Shown: positions 35,201-42,756 of the stretch, one piece after another
Position numbering within the stretch: position 1 is the stretch's first letter
How the letters are laid out: every line of letters starts with the position of its first letter
DNA from: Candidatus Hydrogenedentota bacterium
GTDB lineage: Bacteria > Hydrogenedentota > Hydrogenedentia > Hydrogenedentales > SLHB01
Assembly (NCBI GenBank): GCA_020849535.1
Contig: JADLGB010000141.1
Span: 1 to 47,670 of the forward strand
DNA length: 47,670 nucleotides
Direction of reading: 5' to 3'
The notes under the pieces: generated by a model
Seen by the model: only the letters and a program-made list of their open reading frames with translations
Databases searched by the model: none
What the model was told of the DNA's origin: nothing
Position numbers and translations under genes: made by a program

Positions 35201-35380
35201 GCGCCGCGCACCCGCGAGCTTTTCGAAACAATCCTGGGCGACGTCTTCCGCATCGGTGGGATTTCGCAACACACGCAGCGCCGCCGCGTACACCATGCGC
35301 CCGTAGCGTTGCGTGAGCGTGCGAAAGGCGTCCGCATCGCCGCTCGCCTGCCATTGAACCAATAGGGCTTCGTCGTGCAT
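32282..35380 (-). CDS. Membrane-tethered ECF sigma factor with 7-8 external carboxypeptidase-regulatory-like repeats
   Basis: The 1032-residue protein starts with an ECF sigma factor: region 2 (~5-75, with Asp-Ala-Glu-Asp-Val-Ala-Gln-Asp-Cys-Phe) and region 4 (~115-170, with Leu-Pro-x-Lys-Leu-Arg and a helix-turn-helix at ~138-160). A small-residue linker (172-215) precedes one membrane span (about 226-246). A Ser/Pro/Ala-rich stalk (250-300) follows. Then come CarboxypepD_reg/Ig-like units starting near residues 305, 401, 488, 578, 658, 750, 836 and, degenerate, 928. Each has the Gly-x-Val-x-Asp-x-x-Gly-x-Pro-x-x-Gly-x-x-Val strand pair or a variant. Topology puts sigma in the cytoplasm and the repeats in the periplasm. 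No anti-sigma gene is adjacent. A GGAAC box (35425-35421) ~40 bases before the ATG resembles an ECF-type -35 and may indicate autoregulation. Confidence 0.88.
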   Translation of the reverse strand: MHDEALLVQWQASGDADAFRTLTQRYGRMVYAAALRVLRNPTDAEDVAQDCFEKLAGARRAPERYLGPWLHRMAVNRALDRLRVEAARKRREVHFAEAKPFQEAHEWSDIYPLVDEAIDTLPDKLRRVLVAHYLEGLTHEAIAERESVTRSAVTQRIQRGLEQVRAQLRRKGVIAPAAGIFAGMLGENMAQAAAIPIGLAENLGRISLAGPLIEGTGVLASIASFKYLAMGLSVLVIAVGAVVVYSNVQTPPPVNSYSEPAAREAPSASAGVAEPLSSANTSTAVPSGVGTVGRLAAVATPEDTVIRGRVLDEDTGHGIEGVTVKLLSQDARVDTATDPEGAYRFESIAPGTYHVACGRINGYYVPLERRAETRSEYMREVAPGAGQTLEVAGFRFGRGEAFTGKVIDEEGRPVAGALVTGRTEVNAFRITNTVPSADDGTFTVTGFPSTNGLYAWAEKDQLVSSTSGPYSIPENSPNEVSITLYPEAVVRGVVVDEFGNPLPGMKVVPQFSMGEAYREREAVSDRKGCFELTGMFADSMWMRVCRDVEIINDPIPTLVLAPGEIVENLELVCKIGALEIAGVVVDMRGNPIPRARIECRGNGLDLQPWADGEGRFTVGELQAGFYTLTAEHEAHLSVTQKDITAGSTAVRIVMGDPITVTGRVIDAATGRLVIDHKIMWANSPEYIRLSELFRPSETDDGTFRLRISRLGSVRIAARAKGYLLGYADVQAEEGMAPIQNLEIALKAQADLAGYVRDATGKAVPGALIFSGVPERPMDDDFASCRSARNGSFVLPAHELGHECITVTHPEFPRVLIQLTSAHFAGEPIDVRFPDGATLECTVLQDGVPVKAFVSAVPAAYDGRNPSFTNAQTAEDGTCTLRGLPAGECRVNASLPSEAQMVTGGSIETRLTVEAGAVVPIEFQFRSGSSTLSGVFQGIARSLRVTLEIPAEQGEQRYHIFRNSGVKTGDPFGIPNLPSGPAILTLSWSGEDGGHHIEQEVVLTEGASTEVNLDLDALAASSQDAPSEQSSEG

Positions 35381-35480
35381 GGGTCTTTCCCTTCTCGTAT
35401 CAGCTTAGCGCATGAAGCGCGTTCCGTGTGAAGTCTCAACCGAATAACGATGCGGGACGGCAGATGGACAGGTGAGATTG

Positions 35481-35630
35481 AGAAGAACATCCCCGCCCTT
35501 GCGGGCACCCCCTTCAAAGGGGGAATCATACAATACAGAAGTGTTGCAGAGGCTCAGCTCCTCCCGGCCCGGAGGGCCCTCTGAATTCCCCCTTTGAAGG
35601 GGGCAGGCCCACAGGGCCGAGGGGGATGTG
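35481..35630. repeat. Inverted-repeat element A (CCCCCTTCAAAGGGGG type)
   Basis: This occupies the middle of the 353-bp gap between the sigma-factor and heparinase-like genes. The outer ends read AGAAGAACATCCCC and GGGGGATG, and near-palindromic modules CCCCCTTCAAAGGGGGAAT (35508-35526) and its inverted partner (35585-35603) lie inside. The whole can fold into a long cruciform of ~150 bp. It shares both ends and both modules with the element at 39873-40042. The rest of the gap (35381-35480 and 35631-35733) shows a GGTATTCT box at 35687-35694 and nothing else I can name. Confidence 0.75.
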
Positions 35631-35733
35631 TAGCCCCAACGCCAGGGTAATGAAAGTCCGCCGCTGGCCTTGTGCGCCGTGCTCCGGGTATTCTCATGCG
35701 GTGGGACAATCTGCAGAAAGGGGCTAGACGCGC

Positions 35734-38178
35734 ATGCACACGATTCTCACGGCGTTCTTGGTGGCGGCGGTGCAGTGGCAGCATCCGGCGGGACTCGTAA
35801 CCGACGCGACGCTTGCCGAGGTGCGCGACAAGCTCGCCACGCAACCTTGGGCGCAGTCTGTCTACGATAAGCAGAAATCGGCGTGTCAGCCGTGGCTGGA
35901 CGCCTCCTCTGAAGACCTGCGCCGGGTTTTTCCGAAAGTGTGCGGCAATGTCTATCACAACTTCTCGTGTCCCACGGATCGCTGCCGTCTCACCTTCGAT
36001 CCCTTTGAGAACCAAACCTTCGTATGCCCGATCTGCAAGAAGTCCTTTTCTCCCGAAACGAACGCGGGCATTTATGAACCTGGGGATCGCTACTACGGCA
36101 CGATGTACGATGGCTGGGTTTGCATGTTCTATCAGAACGCCGGCATCACCGTGACCGAAATGGCTGTCATGGCGCAGATCGAGAATGATGCACGATATTC
36201 GACGCGGGCCATTGAAATCCTCATGCTGTTCGCGGACACCATCGAGCCCCTCGCTACGCGCCGGGACCCGGACCCGCAGATGAGCAAGTTGCTGACCTAC
36301 CACCGCGAAGGCGACAACAAGGTCCTCTACGATCTCGCATGCGCGTACGAATTGCTGCGTGCCGCCATGACGCCCGATCAGCGCGCGCGCTTCGAGAAGA
36401 CGGTACTGCAACGCATGCTCGATGATCTCATGCTCGAACCTTACTACAAGTACGACCACAACAACGTCTACCAGTGGCACCGTACGATCGTTCAGACGGC
36501 GCTCGCGCTCGAGCGCGAAGACCTGATCGACTGGGCCTTCGGATTCGGCGCCTATTCGCCCGAGGCGCTGCCCGAGCACCGCAGCATGCGCCGCTTGCTC
36601 GCGACGCATTTCAAACCCGACGGCGCATTCTGGGAGATGTGCTCGGGCTACCACCTCTATCCCCTCTCCCACCTCTGCGAATTCGCCGTGGTCTCGCGCA
36701 ACCTCTCCGCCATGGACCCGCAACGCTTTCCCGCGGCTCAATACGATCTGACCGCACCTGACAGCGAAGGCGGCCGCGTAATTTCCGCCGCGCTGCACTG
36801 GTTCATGTCCATGGCGATGCCGAACCGCCGCATGCCCACGATCGGCGATTCCATGGCGCCCCTAGCGGGTATGGACGATTACTACGTGACCGCCGAAACA
36901 GGCTACCGCTTTTTCGGCGTGACGGAAGTGGGTGACTACAAGGCCTTGCGCGATGGGAATCGCAACTGGGTGGCCTTGCTCTACGGCGCGCCGGCGATCG
37001 AAAAGCACGACACGCCGCTGGCAAGCTCGTATCTGTCGAGCGGCTGGGTATCGTTGTGCAGCGAGTGGGAAGGCAACGCGGTGTGGGCCGGCTTGAACGC
37101 GCTTATTCCCGGAGGCGGACACCAGCACGCCGATCGATTGGGTCTGCTGATCTACTCGCAGGACACGCTCCTTGCCCTCGAGAAGGCCACCCCCTACAAC
37201 GAATCGACCACGCGCAATCTCGGCACCTTCTCGCCCATGCACAACACGGTGACCGTCGATATGATCTCGCAGACGCAGGGCGAAGCCTTGAAGCCCGAGC
37301 AAGTGCCCGAGGTAGCGCTGTTTCACGCGAGCGACTGGGTCCAATTCGCGGAGCTTCGCGCCGACCGCCTCTACCCGCAAGCCAGCGTGTACCGGCGTAG
37401 CGTCGCACTCATTGAAGACATCATCGTGGACGGTTTTCACGTGGAGGGCGGCGCCACGCACGACTGGACCCTGCAACACGCGGGCCCGGCGCCGGAACTG
37501 TCCATGGCCACCGCGGACTCCACCTTCGAGCCGGCAGAATGGCTCTATAACGGCAGCGATCGGGTGCGAGCTGGCGCAGGAGACGCGGCATGGAACGCGC
37601 GCTGGCACGTTGGCGATGTGACGTCGCGCCTGAGCATGGCCGGCGCCGCGGACACCACCGTCTACGCGCTGGAGACGTATCCCATCGATAATGCCGTCAT
37701 CACTGCGGACTTCCCCGCGTGCCAGACCTTGTGCGTTCGACGCACGAATGACGCTCCATTCTTCGCGGTGTGGGATGCGTGGCGCAGCGATCCGAATATG
37801 CAGGAGCTGTCCTTCATCGGTGATGGCGGCGTGTTGTTGCGGACGCGGAGCCATACCTACCATATCCGTGCGGGCTCAGGTCGCACCGCCTTCGCAGATG
37901 AGTGCGTGATCGAGACAGATGGGGACTTCGCCGTGGTGCGAGACCGCGACGCGGCGTTCGCGGCGGGCGGCGCCCTGCTGAACTTCGAGTCACCTGAGGG
38001 GAACCTGCGCATGCAAGCAGCGGAGAAGACCACGATGTCCGCGTCGCACGAAGCCGGAACCGTGCGTGCAACGGCATATCCCGCGATCTCCTATGACACA
38101 TGCCGAGGCGAGAACCAATTGCGCGAAGCGCCAAGTCTTCGCGTTGAAGTCAGGGGTAGTCTATGGAAGATCGAGTGA
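35734..38178 (+). CDS. Heparinase II/III-like polysaccharide lyase
   Basis: The 814-residue protein has a weak signal-like N-terminus (Thr-Ala-Phe-Leu-Val-Ala-Ala-Val). Residues ~45-110 carry Cys pairs (Cys-Pro-Thr-Asp-Arg-Cys and Cys-Pro-Ile-Cys) that look like a small zinc-ribbon insert. Residues ~120-400 form the (alpha/alpha) toroid with Asn-Asn-Val-Tyr-Gln-Trp-His. The C-terminal beta-sandwich has Gly-Gly-Gly-His-Gln-His-Ala-Asp-Arg-Leu-Gly, the hallmark of heparinase II/III and oligo-alginate lyases, where the His and a Tyr act in beta-elimination. It should cleave uronate-containing polysaccharides; the substrate is not decided. The sulfatase gene follows after 48 bp with a good ribosome site, suggesting joint action on a sulfated glycan. 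Confidence 0.85.
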   Translation: MHTILTAFLVAAVQWQHPAGLVTDATLAEVRDKLATQPWAQSVYDKQKSACQPWLDASSEDLRRVFPKVCGNVYHNFSCPTDRCRLTFDPFENQTFVCPICKKSFSPETNAGIYEPGDRYYGTMYDGWVCMFYQNAGITVTEMAVMAQIENDARYSTRAIEILMLFADTIEPLATRRDPDPQMSKLLTYHREGDNKVLYDLACAYELLRAAMTPDQRARFEKTVLQRMLDDLMLEPYYKYDHNNVYQWHRTIVQTALALEREDLIDWAFGFGAYSPEALPEHRSMRRLLATHFKPDGAFWEMCSGYHLYPLSHLCEFAVVSRNLSAMDPQRFPAAQYDLTAPDSEGGRVISAALHWFMSMAMPNRRMPTIGDSMAPLAGMDDYYVTAETGYRFFGVTEVGDYKALRDGNRNWVALLYGAPAIEKHDTPLASSYLSSGWVSLCSEWEGNAVWAGLNALIPGGGHQHADRLGLLIYSQDTLLALEKATPYNESTTRNLGTFSPMHNTVTVDMISQTQGEALKPEQVPEVALFHASDWVQFAELRADRLYPQASVYRRSVALIEDIIVDGFHVEGGATHDWTLQHAGPAPELSMATADSTFEPAEWLYNGSDRVRAGAGDAAWNARWHVGDVTSRLSMAGAADTTVYALETYPIDNAVITADFPACQTLCVRRTNDAPFFAVWDAWRSDPNMQELSFIGDGGVLLRTRSHTYHIRAGSGRTAFADECVIETDGDFAVVRDRDAAFAAGGALLNFESPEGNLRMQAAEKTTMSASHEAGTVRATAYPAISYDTCRGENQLREAPSLRVEVRGSLWKIE

Positions 38179-38226
38179 CGATCGTCTGAATGTCCGCCGG
38201 GCCGAGCCAAGCAGGAGGAACGAAGG

Positions 38227-39801
38227 ATGCCAGCACATCGCCGCGACAGCGAAGAATCCCAACGCCCCACTGCCCTTTCCCGTCGCGGATTCCTCCAACG
38301 CGCCGCGTTGACAGGAATCGCCGCGGCGACGTGTCCGCGAGTTGGCGCCGCCTCTCCGGAAGCGGCACGGTCACCCAACATTCTCCTGGCTATCGCGGAC
38401 GATTGGACCTGGCCTTACGCGTCGTATTGGGGATGCCCGCAGCTCAACACGCCCAATTTCGATCGCGTCGCGCGCGAAGGCATGCTGTGCACGCGCGCCT
38501 TCGCGGCAACACCCCAGTGCTCGCCCAATCGCGCCGCCCTGCTCACCGGGCGTAACATCTGGCAGCTTGAGGAAGCGGGGACGCACGCGAGCATTTTTCC
38601 CAAGACGTACCCGGTCTACACGGATCTGCTCGAACAGGCGGGCTACCACGTGGGCTATACGGGCAAGGGCTGGGGACCCGGCGACTGGCAGGGCGGCGGG
38701 TGGACGCGCAACCCCGCAGGCACGGCGTATAACGATCGCAAAGCCGAGAACCTCCCTCTCAAAGGTCTCGGCGGCACGGACTACGCCGTGAACTTCGAGG
38801 ACTTTCTGACGAAGCGTCCATCCGGCGCACCCTTCGCCTTCTGGTTTGGGTCGAATGAGCCGCACCGTCTTTACGAAGAGGGCTCCGGGGTGAGCGCAGG
38901 CAAGGATCCTGCGAGAGTGACACCGCCGCGGTTTCTGCCTGACCATCCGGCGGTTCGAAGCGATATGCTCGACTACTTTCTAGAGATCGAATACTTCGAT
39001 GCGCAGCTCGGTTTGCTTTTGAAGCGTTTGGAGGAGATCGGTGAACTCGACAACACCCTGGTCGTGGTGACCGGCGACAATGGCATGCCCTTCCCAAAAG
39101 CCAAGGCTAACGTGTACGAATATGGCACGCATGTGCCATTGGCCTTGCGATGGCCTAATGGCATCCGTACGGGAGCCGCGACTGATGCCTTGATCAGCTC
39201 CATCGATTTCGCGCCTACGTTCCTGGAATTGGCGGGGATACCTATTCCGGAATCGGTGACGGGGAGCAGTCTCACCACCTTATTCCGCGATCCCGCAGCA
39301 GCGCACTGTGATTACGTTCTCACGGGACGCGAGCGGCATACCCACGCGCGTTACGATAATTGGGGGTACCCATCTCGCGCCATCCGGACGAAAGACTACC
39401 TGTACGTTCGCAACTTCAAACCGGATCGTTGGCCGGCGGGAGATCCAGACGGGTACCATGACATCGACAATGGCCCGTCGAAGAGCCTGCTGCTCGAACA
39501 GCGAGCCGAGTATCCGGATCTGTTCAGTGCCGCGATGGGCAAACGTCCCGAAGAGGAACTCTTTTCGATGAAGGACGATCCCGAGTGCATGCACAACCTC
39601 GCGGGCCGCAGTGAGTGGTCCTCGGAGAAGAAGCGGTTGGCAGAACAACTGCACCGCCTGCTGGCCGAACAGGGCGACCCCCGCCTCACGGGCAACGGAG
39701 ACGTGTTTGAGAGCTATCCCCGCGTGAGCGCAATGCGTCCCGAACTCGGTGGGTTCGCGGAGCAAGGAGCTTACAATCCCGCATACGCGCCGCCGCGCTG
39801 A
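38227..39801 (+). CDS. Tat-exported type I sulfatase
   Basis: The 524-residue protein has a Tat signal (Ser-Arg-Arg-Gly-Phe-Leu, residues 18-23). The mature enzyme has Asp58-Asp59 metal ligands in Ile-Ala-Asp-Asp-Trp and the formylglycine motif Cys98-Ser-Pro-Asn-Arg102 followed by Leu-Leu-Thr-Gly-Arg. Lys in Tyr-Thr-Gly-Lys-Gly, the Gly-Asp-Asn-Gly metal motif and Tyr-Gly-Thr-His-Val-Pro complete the active site. Cys98 needs conversion to formylglycine; no such enzyme is coded here. The terminal Asp-Asp-Pro-Glu-Cys-Met-His-Asn-Leu segment is typical. GGAGGAA lies upstream of ATG 38227. It should remove sulfate from a glycan processed with the lyase encoded just upstream. Confidence 0.94.
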   Translation: MPAHRRDSEESQRPTALSRRGFLQRAALTGIAAATCPRVGAASPEAARSPNILLAIADDWTWPYASYWGCPQLNTPNFDRVAREGMLCTRAFAATPQCSPNRAALLTGRNIWQLEEAGTHASIFPKTYPVYTDLLEQAGYHVGYTGKGWGPGDWQGGGWTRNPAGTAYNDRKAENLPLKGLGGTDYAVNFEDFLTKRPSGAPFAFWFGSNEPHRLYEEGSGVSAGKDPARVTPPRFLPDHPAVRSDMLDYFLEIEYFDAQLGLLLKRLEEIGELDNTLVVVTGDNGMPFPKAKANVYEYGTHVPLALRWPNGIRTGAATDALISSIDFAPTFLELAGIPIPESVTGSSLTTLFRDPAAAHCDYVLTGRERHTHARYDNWGYPSRAIRTKDYLYVRNFKPDRWPAGDPDGYHDIDNGPSKSLLLEQRAEYPDLFSAAMGKRPEEELFSMKDDPECMHNLAGRSEWSSEKKRLAEQLHRLLAEQGDPRLTGNGDVFESYPRVSAMRPELGGFAEQGAYNPAYAPPR

Positions 39802-39872
39802 CGTCAGACATGCCGGTCTTGGTCCGGCGGGGAATACGCGCGTTGAATGGGCATCACACCTCAACGCGCTTC

Positions 39873-40042
39873 AGAAGAACATCCCCCCTCCCCCCCTTCA
39901 AAGGGGGAATTACGCAACACCATGGCTATGGATTTGCGGCTATGCCTGGGGCCGCCTGGAGACCTCGGGTTCCGGACTCATAAAGCCCGAAGGGCGCTCC
40001 AAATTCCCCCTTTGAGGGTGGCGCGGAGCGCCGGGGGATGTT
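39873..40042. repeat. Inverted-repeat element B (CCCCCTTCAAAGGGGG type)
   Basis: A second, ~170-bp copy of the element at 35481, in the 388-bp gap after the sulfatase gene. Ends are AGAAGAACATCCCC and GGGGGATGTT; the left module is at 39892-39910 and the right module, partly decayed, at 40003-40021. The interior differs from copy A. The rest of the gap holds a terminator at 40113-40149 and no gene. Confidence 0.75.
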
Positions 40043-40112
40043 GCGCGCCGGGACCTTCGATCTCGCCTTGGTACTCGAAGGCGCCGCACTCCTCTCCTCT
40101 GTGCGCTTGTGA

Positions 40113-40149
40113 ACAAAACACCGGCGCGGGGAGGTCATCCCCGCGCCGG
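40113..40149 (-). terminator. Rho-independent terminator of the decaheme cytochrome gene
   Basis: A perfect 12-bp GC-rich stem (40121-40132 with 40138-40149) and a five-base loop are followed, on the minus strand, by TGTTTTGTT. It lies 40 bp beyond the stop codon of the decaheme gene. Confidence 0.88.
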
Positions 40150-40189
40150 GCGCGAAACGTAGCAACTAAGGAGGTTGCCGTCTTAGGTC

Positions 40190-42289
40190 TTAGGGAGTCA
40201 TTGCGTGCACTTCGCTTATTGCGAATTCCGCTTCCTCAGCGTGACAAACCGAGCAGGTTTCCACACCCTGCGCCGTGTTGATGTAGGCGTGGACGTTGGC
40301 TGCTAGCCCGTCGTGACAGGTTACGCAGGCCGCCGTAATTGGCAAGGTTTCACTCACCGGATTTCCAGCTTGCGTCACCACAGTCGAGAGGGCCTCTTCT
40401 GGTAGTGCCTCTTCCGGTGGCAGCAACAGGTACGTGTCTTCAGCGTGGCACACCACACAGGCCTGGCGCGCCGCCGGGAAGCGTACCTCTGAGAAATCTA
40501 CTGATCCGCTAAACCCATAGATAGTGCAGGCGCCATCCAGATCCTCACCCGTATGGATCTTGTGCAGCATGTCCTTGAAGTTCACGGTGACTGGCGGCAT
40601 CTCGCCGACAGGCCGCCTGGCTTCATCAGTCTCATTCGGATTGTGGCACATGACGCACAGGTTGACCCCGAAGCGCTGTCCGCCGTGCGCGCGGATTTCG
40701 CCGTGGCAGACATTGCAGGCCTGCTCGTCCACAACCTCGCGCCGCTCCTCGGGCGTCCCGCCGTCAACACGGAACAGATACTGACCGTTGTCTGTTGGGC
40801 CTTGGGTGTAGCTGGCACCATCTCCGGACCAGGTGAACGAATAGCGGCCTTGCATCGCCACGGCAATCGTGTCCGTGGAACCCGGAGTAAAGGTCTTCGT
40901 GCAGGTGTACGTGTAGCTACCGCCGCCATTGTTCACGAGGTTTCCGCTATTGCGCACCGTCTCGTTGACGTAGTCTTCATACTCGGGCGCCGGCCATGCC
41001 AGCAGTGCGTTGCAGGAGGACAACTTGGTGTTCAGATCGGTAAACGGATTGCCTTCCGCATCCGTGCACATGAAATCGATCACCGGCTGCGGGGCGGTCG
41101 CCGGGTTCAAGATCGTGACGTCTGTAATCTCGAACTTCAGACCAGTCGTGTCCTCGCTCTCGAAGGGCGTGATATGCGCCTCCATGATGGGTGAAAGGCC
41201 GGGTTCTGTCGGCGTGTGGCACGTCGCGCACAGCGAATCGTCGGGCAGTTCCACGAACACCTGGCCGCCGCCGTGATCCTCCCAACCAACCGGTGTCGCA
41301 TCCGGATCGCCGAACCACGTGCGATCGTGGCACGATGCACAACCTGCTTTGGTTGGATTCTCGAGGTAGAACAACGCCTTTTCTTCGCCGTGGCACACCT
41401 CGCAGTTCCGGATATCTTGCGGGAACACCACATCGGAATAATCGTGGACCTCATCGCCGAAGCCAACGATCTGATACGGTTCGCCATCCAAAACGCTCGG
41501 CAGTTCTTCACCCATATGAATCTTGTGGATCATGTCGGGCATATCCAGCGCCGTGCCGCTCTGGCCGTCCGTGCTCTGGGGGTTATGGCACATGATGCAG
41601 TACTGGATCTCCCGGCGGTTGCCGCCGTGGAACTCCAGCCGCGTGTGGCACGTATTGCAAGTTTCCGTATCGACGATGTCGCGCGTCTCGAGCGGTGTTG
41701 CGCCGTCCGGCACAAATGCGAACCACGCGTTGGCGGGGTAGGTCACCTGGTCCGCGCCAAAGAGCCGCGTGAACTGTCCGGCCACCTGATGGCTGGCCGA
41801 TGGATCGTATCCGGCCGGAACCGCCGTTGCGAACTTGTATTTGAATTTCCCGTCTTTGCGCTGGGTCAAGCCGTTCAGACGCGCGCTGTCTGTCGTGCCC
41901 TGCGTGGCCCCCGCATCCAGACGCGTGATGTAACTCACGTAGCGAAGGGTGCTGCCCAGACCCGGCGCCTCAAGATAGCCGAGGATGAACCGGACATCGG
42001 ACATCTCGTTCAATGCGAGGATATCGCCGCGCTCGTCGGTGGCTGTGAAAATGACTTCGGCGCGAAGGTCCGCCGGAATCTTCACGCTATTGATTGTAAT
42101 CACCAACCCCGGGGCCTTGCCACCGTAGGTGTTCGGCCCGGGAGGGCCTTGCGGTCCCTCGGGCCCCTGGGGACCCTCAGGGCCCTCAGGCCCCTGAGGA
42201 CCTGGGCATCCGGTCACCAATGCTGCTATCAGCAGTAGTGAACAGAGCAGACTTGCAGACCCGTACTTTCTTCTGCGACCTGTTATCAC
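40190..42289 (-). CDS. OmcA/MtrC-family decaheme c-type cytochrome lipoprotein
   Basis: The 699-residue protein has a signal peptide with lipobox Leu-Val-Thr-Gly-Cys28, directly followed by a collagen-like Gly-Pro-x stretch (29-52). Ten Cys-x-x-Cys-His sites start at Cys211, 231, 296, 317, 354 and Cys525, 545, 611, 655, 679. These form two pentaheme groups separated by a ~165-residue beta domain, the order domain I-II-III-IV of OmcA/MtrC proteins. These are usually outer-membrane surface lipoproteins that pass electrons to minerals, electrodes or partners. The start is GTG 42289, with AGGGGG five bases upstream; the longer frame has no family features. A terminator follows. It is probably expressed from its own promoter in the 467-bp gap upstream. 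Confidence 0.92.
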   Translation of the reverse strand: MITGRRRKYGSASLLCSLLLIAALVTGCPGPQGPEGPEGPQGPEGPQGPPGPNTYGGKAPGLVITINSVKIPADLRAEVIFTATDERGDILALNEMSDVRFILGYLEAPGLGSTLRYVSYITRLDAGATQGTTDSARLNGLTQRKDGKFKYKFATAVPAGYDPSASHQVAGQFTRLFGADQVTYPANAWFAFVPDGATPLETRDIVDTETCNTCHTRLEFHGGNRREIQYCIMCHNPQSTDGQSGTALDMPDMIHKIHMGEELPSVLDGEPYQIVGFGDEVHDYSDVVFPQDIRNCEVCHGEEKALFYLENPTKAGCASCHDRTWFGDPDATPVGWEDHGGGQVFVELPDDSLCATCHTPTEPGLSPIMEAHITPFESEDTTGLKFEITDVTILNPATAPQPVIDFMCTDAEGNPFTDLNTKLSSCNALLAWPAPEYEDYVNETVRNSGNLVNNGGGSYTYTCTKTFTPGSTDTIAVAMQGRYSFTWSGDGASYTQGPTDNGQYLFRVDGGTPEERREVVDEQACNVCHGEIRAHGGQRFGVNLCVMCHNPNETDEARRPVGEMPPVTVNFKDMLHKIHTGEDLDGACTIYGFSGSVDFSEVRFPAARQACVVCHAEDTYLLLPPEEALPEEALSTVVTQAGNPVSETLPITAACVTCHDGLAANVHAYINTAQGVETCSVCHAEEAEFAISEVHAMTP

Positions 42290-42756
42290 ATTAGCCCCCT
42301 TTCCCTGCCACCCGTTGACCACGTGGCCTTGCACAAAGATGAGACCCTCTATCCCTGTCCGGCGCCTGGCGGCCATACACCGCCCTGCCCAGCAACTAGC
42401 CTCGGATCGATCCAACTGCTTTCGAGCCCAGCCATACTAACAGACACCGCGGAAATCGCGATACTGCTTGGCTAGACTCGGTGCACCTGCCCAAATCAGG
42501 GACAGGGGCGCGGGAAAACCGTGCATGTTCTATGCCAAATCTTGAGAGCAACCAGGATTTCACTAAACAATTACATATGAATCACTTATAGCATATGCAC
42601 GGAACTTGGCAATACCGCGAGGCCACCTACGCGCCGCCAAATGAGCACAGTTGTGGAGACACATGTGTCCTCGTTTCTCTTCCGGAAAAGACGTTGGCGC
42701 TGTACAACCCCTCATAGCGCCCGCGCTTATATCTGTCCTGTAATCATGCATCAGCC
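42290..42756. other. 467-bp intergenic region upstream of the decaheme gene
   Basis: No convincing gene lies here; a 62-codon minus-strand frame at 42563-42751 has no ribosome site or recognisable product. The stretch contains an AT-rich part at 42560-42600 and the GACACATGTGTC palindrome. It should hold the promoter of the decaheme gene, but I could not pick a clear -35/-10 pair. Confidence 0.5.
42657..42670. promoter_or_regulatory. GACACATGTGTC palindrome upstream of the decaheme gene
   Basis: A perfect 12-bp palindrome (42658-42669) within AGACACATGTGTCC. A related AGACACAAATGTCC lies at 44486-44499 upstream of the NapC-type gene (12 of 14 bases equal). A shared operator for the cytochrome genes is possible. 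Confidence 0.4.

Noticed and set aside
35554..36798. A 414-codon minus-strand frame over the start of the heparinase-like gene
   Set aside because: It runs antisense to a well-supported lyase and into the repeat element, with Arg/His-rich shadow composition.
42563..42751. A 62-codon minus-strand frame in the gap before the decaheme gene
   Set aside because: No ribosome site, no recognisable sequence and an unusual composition; regulatory DNA explains the gap better.
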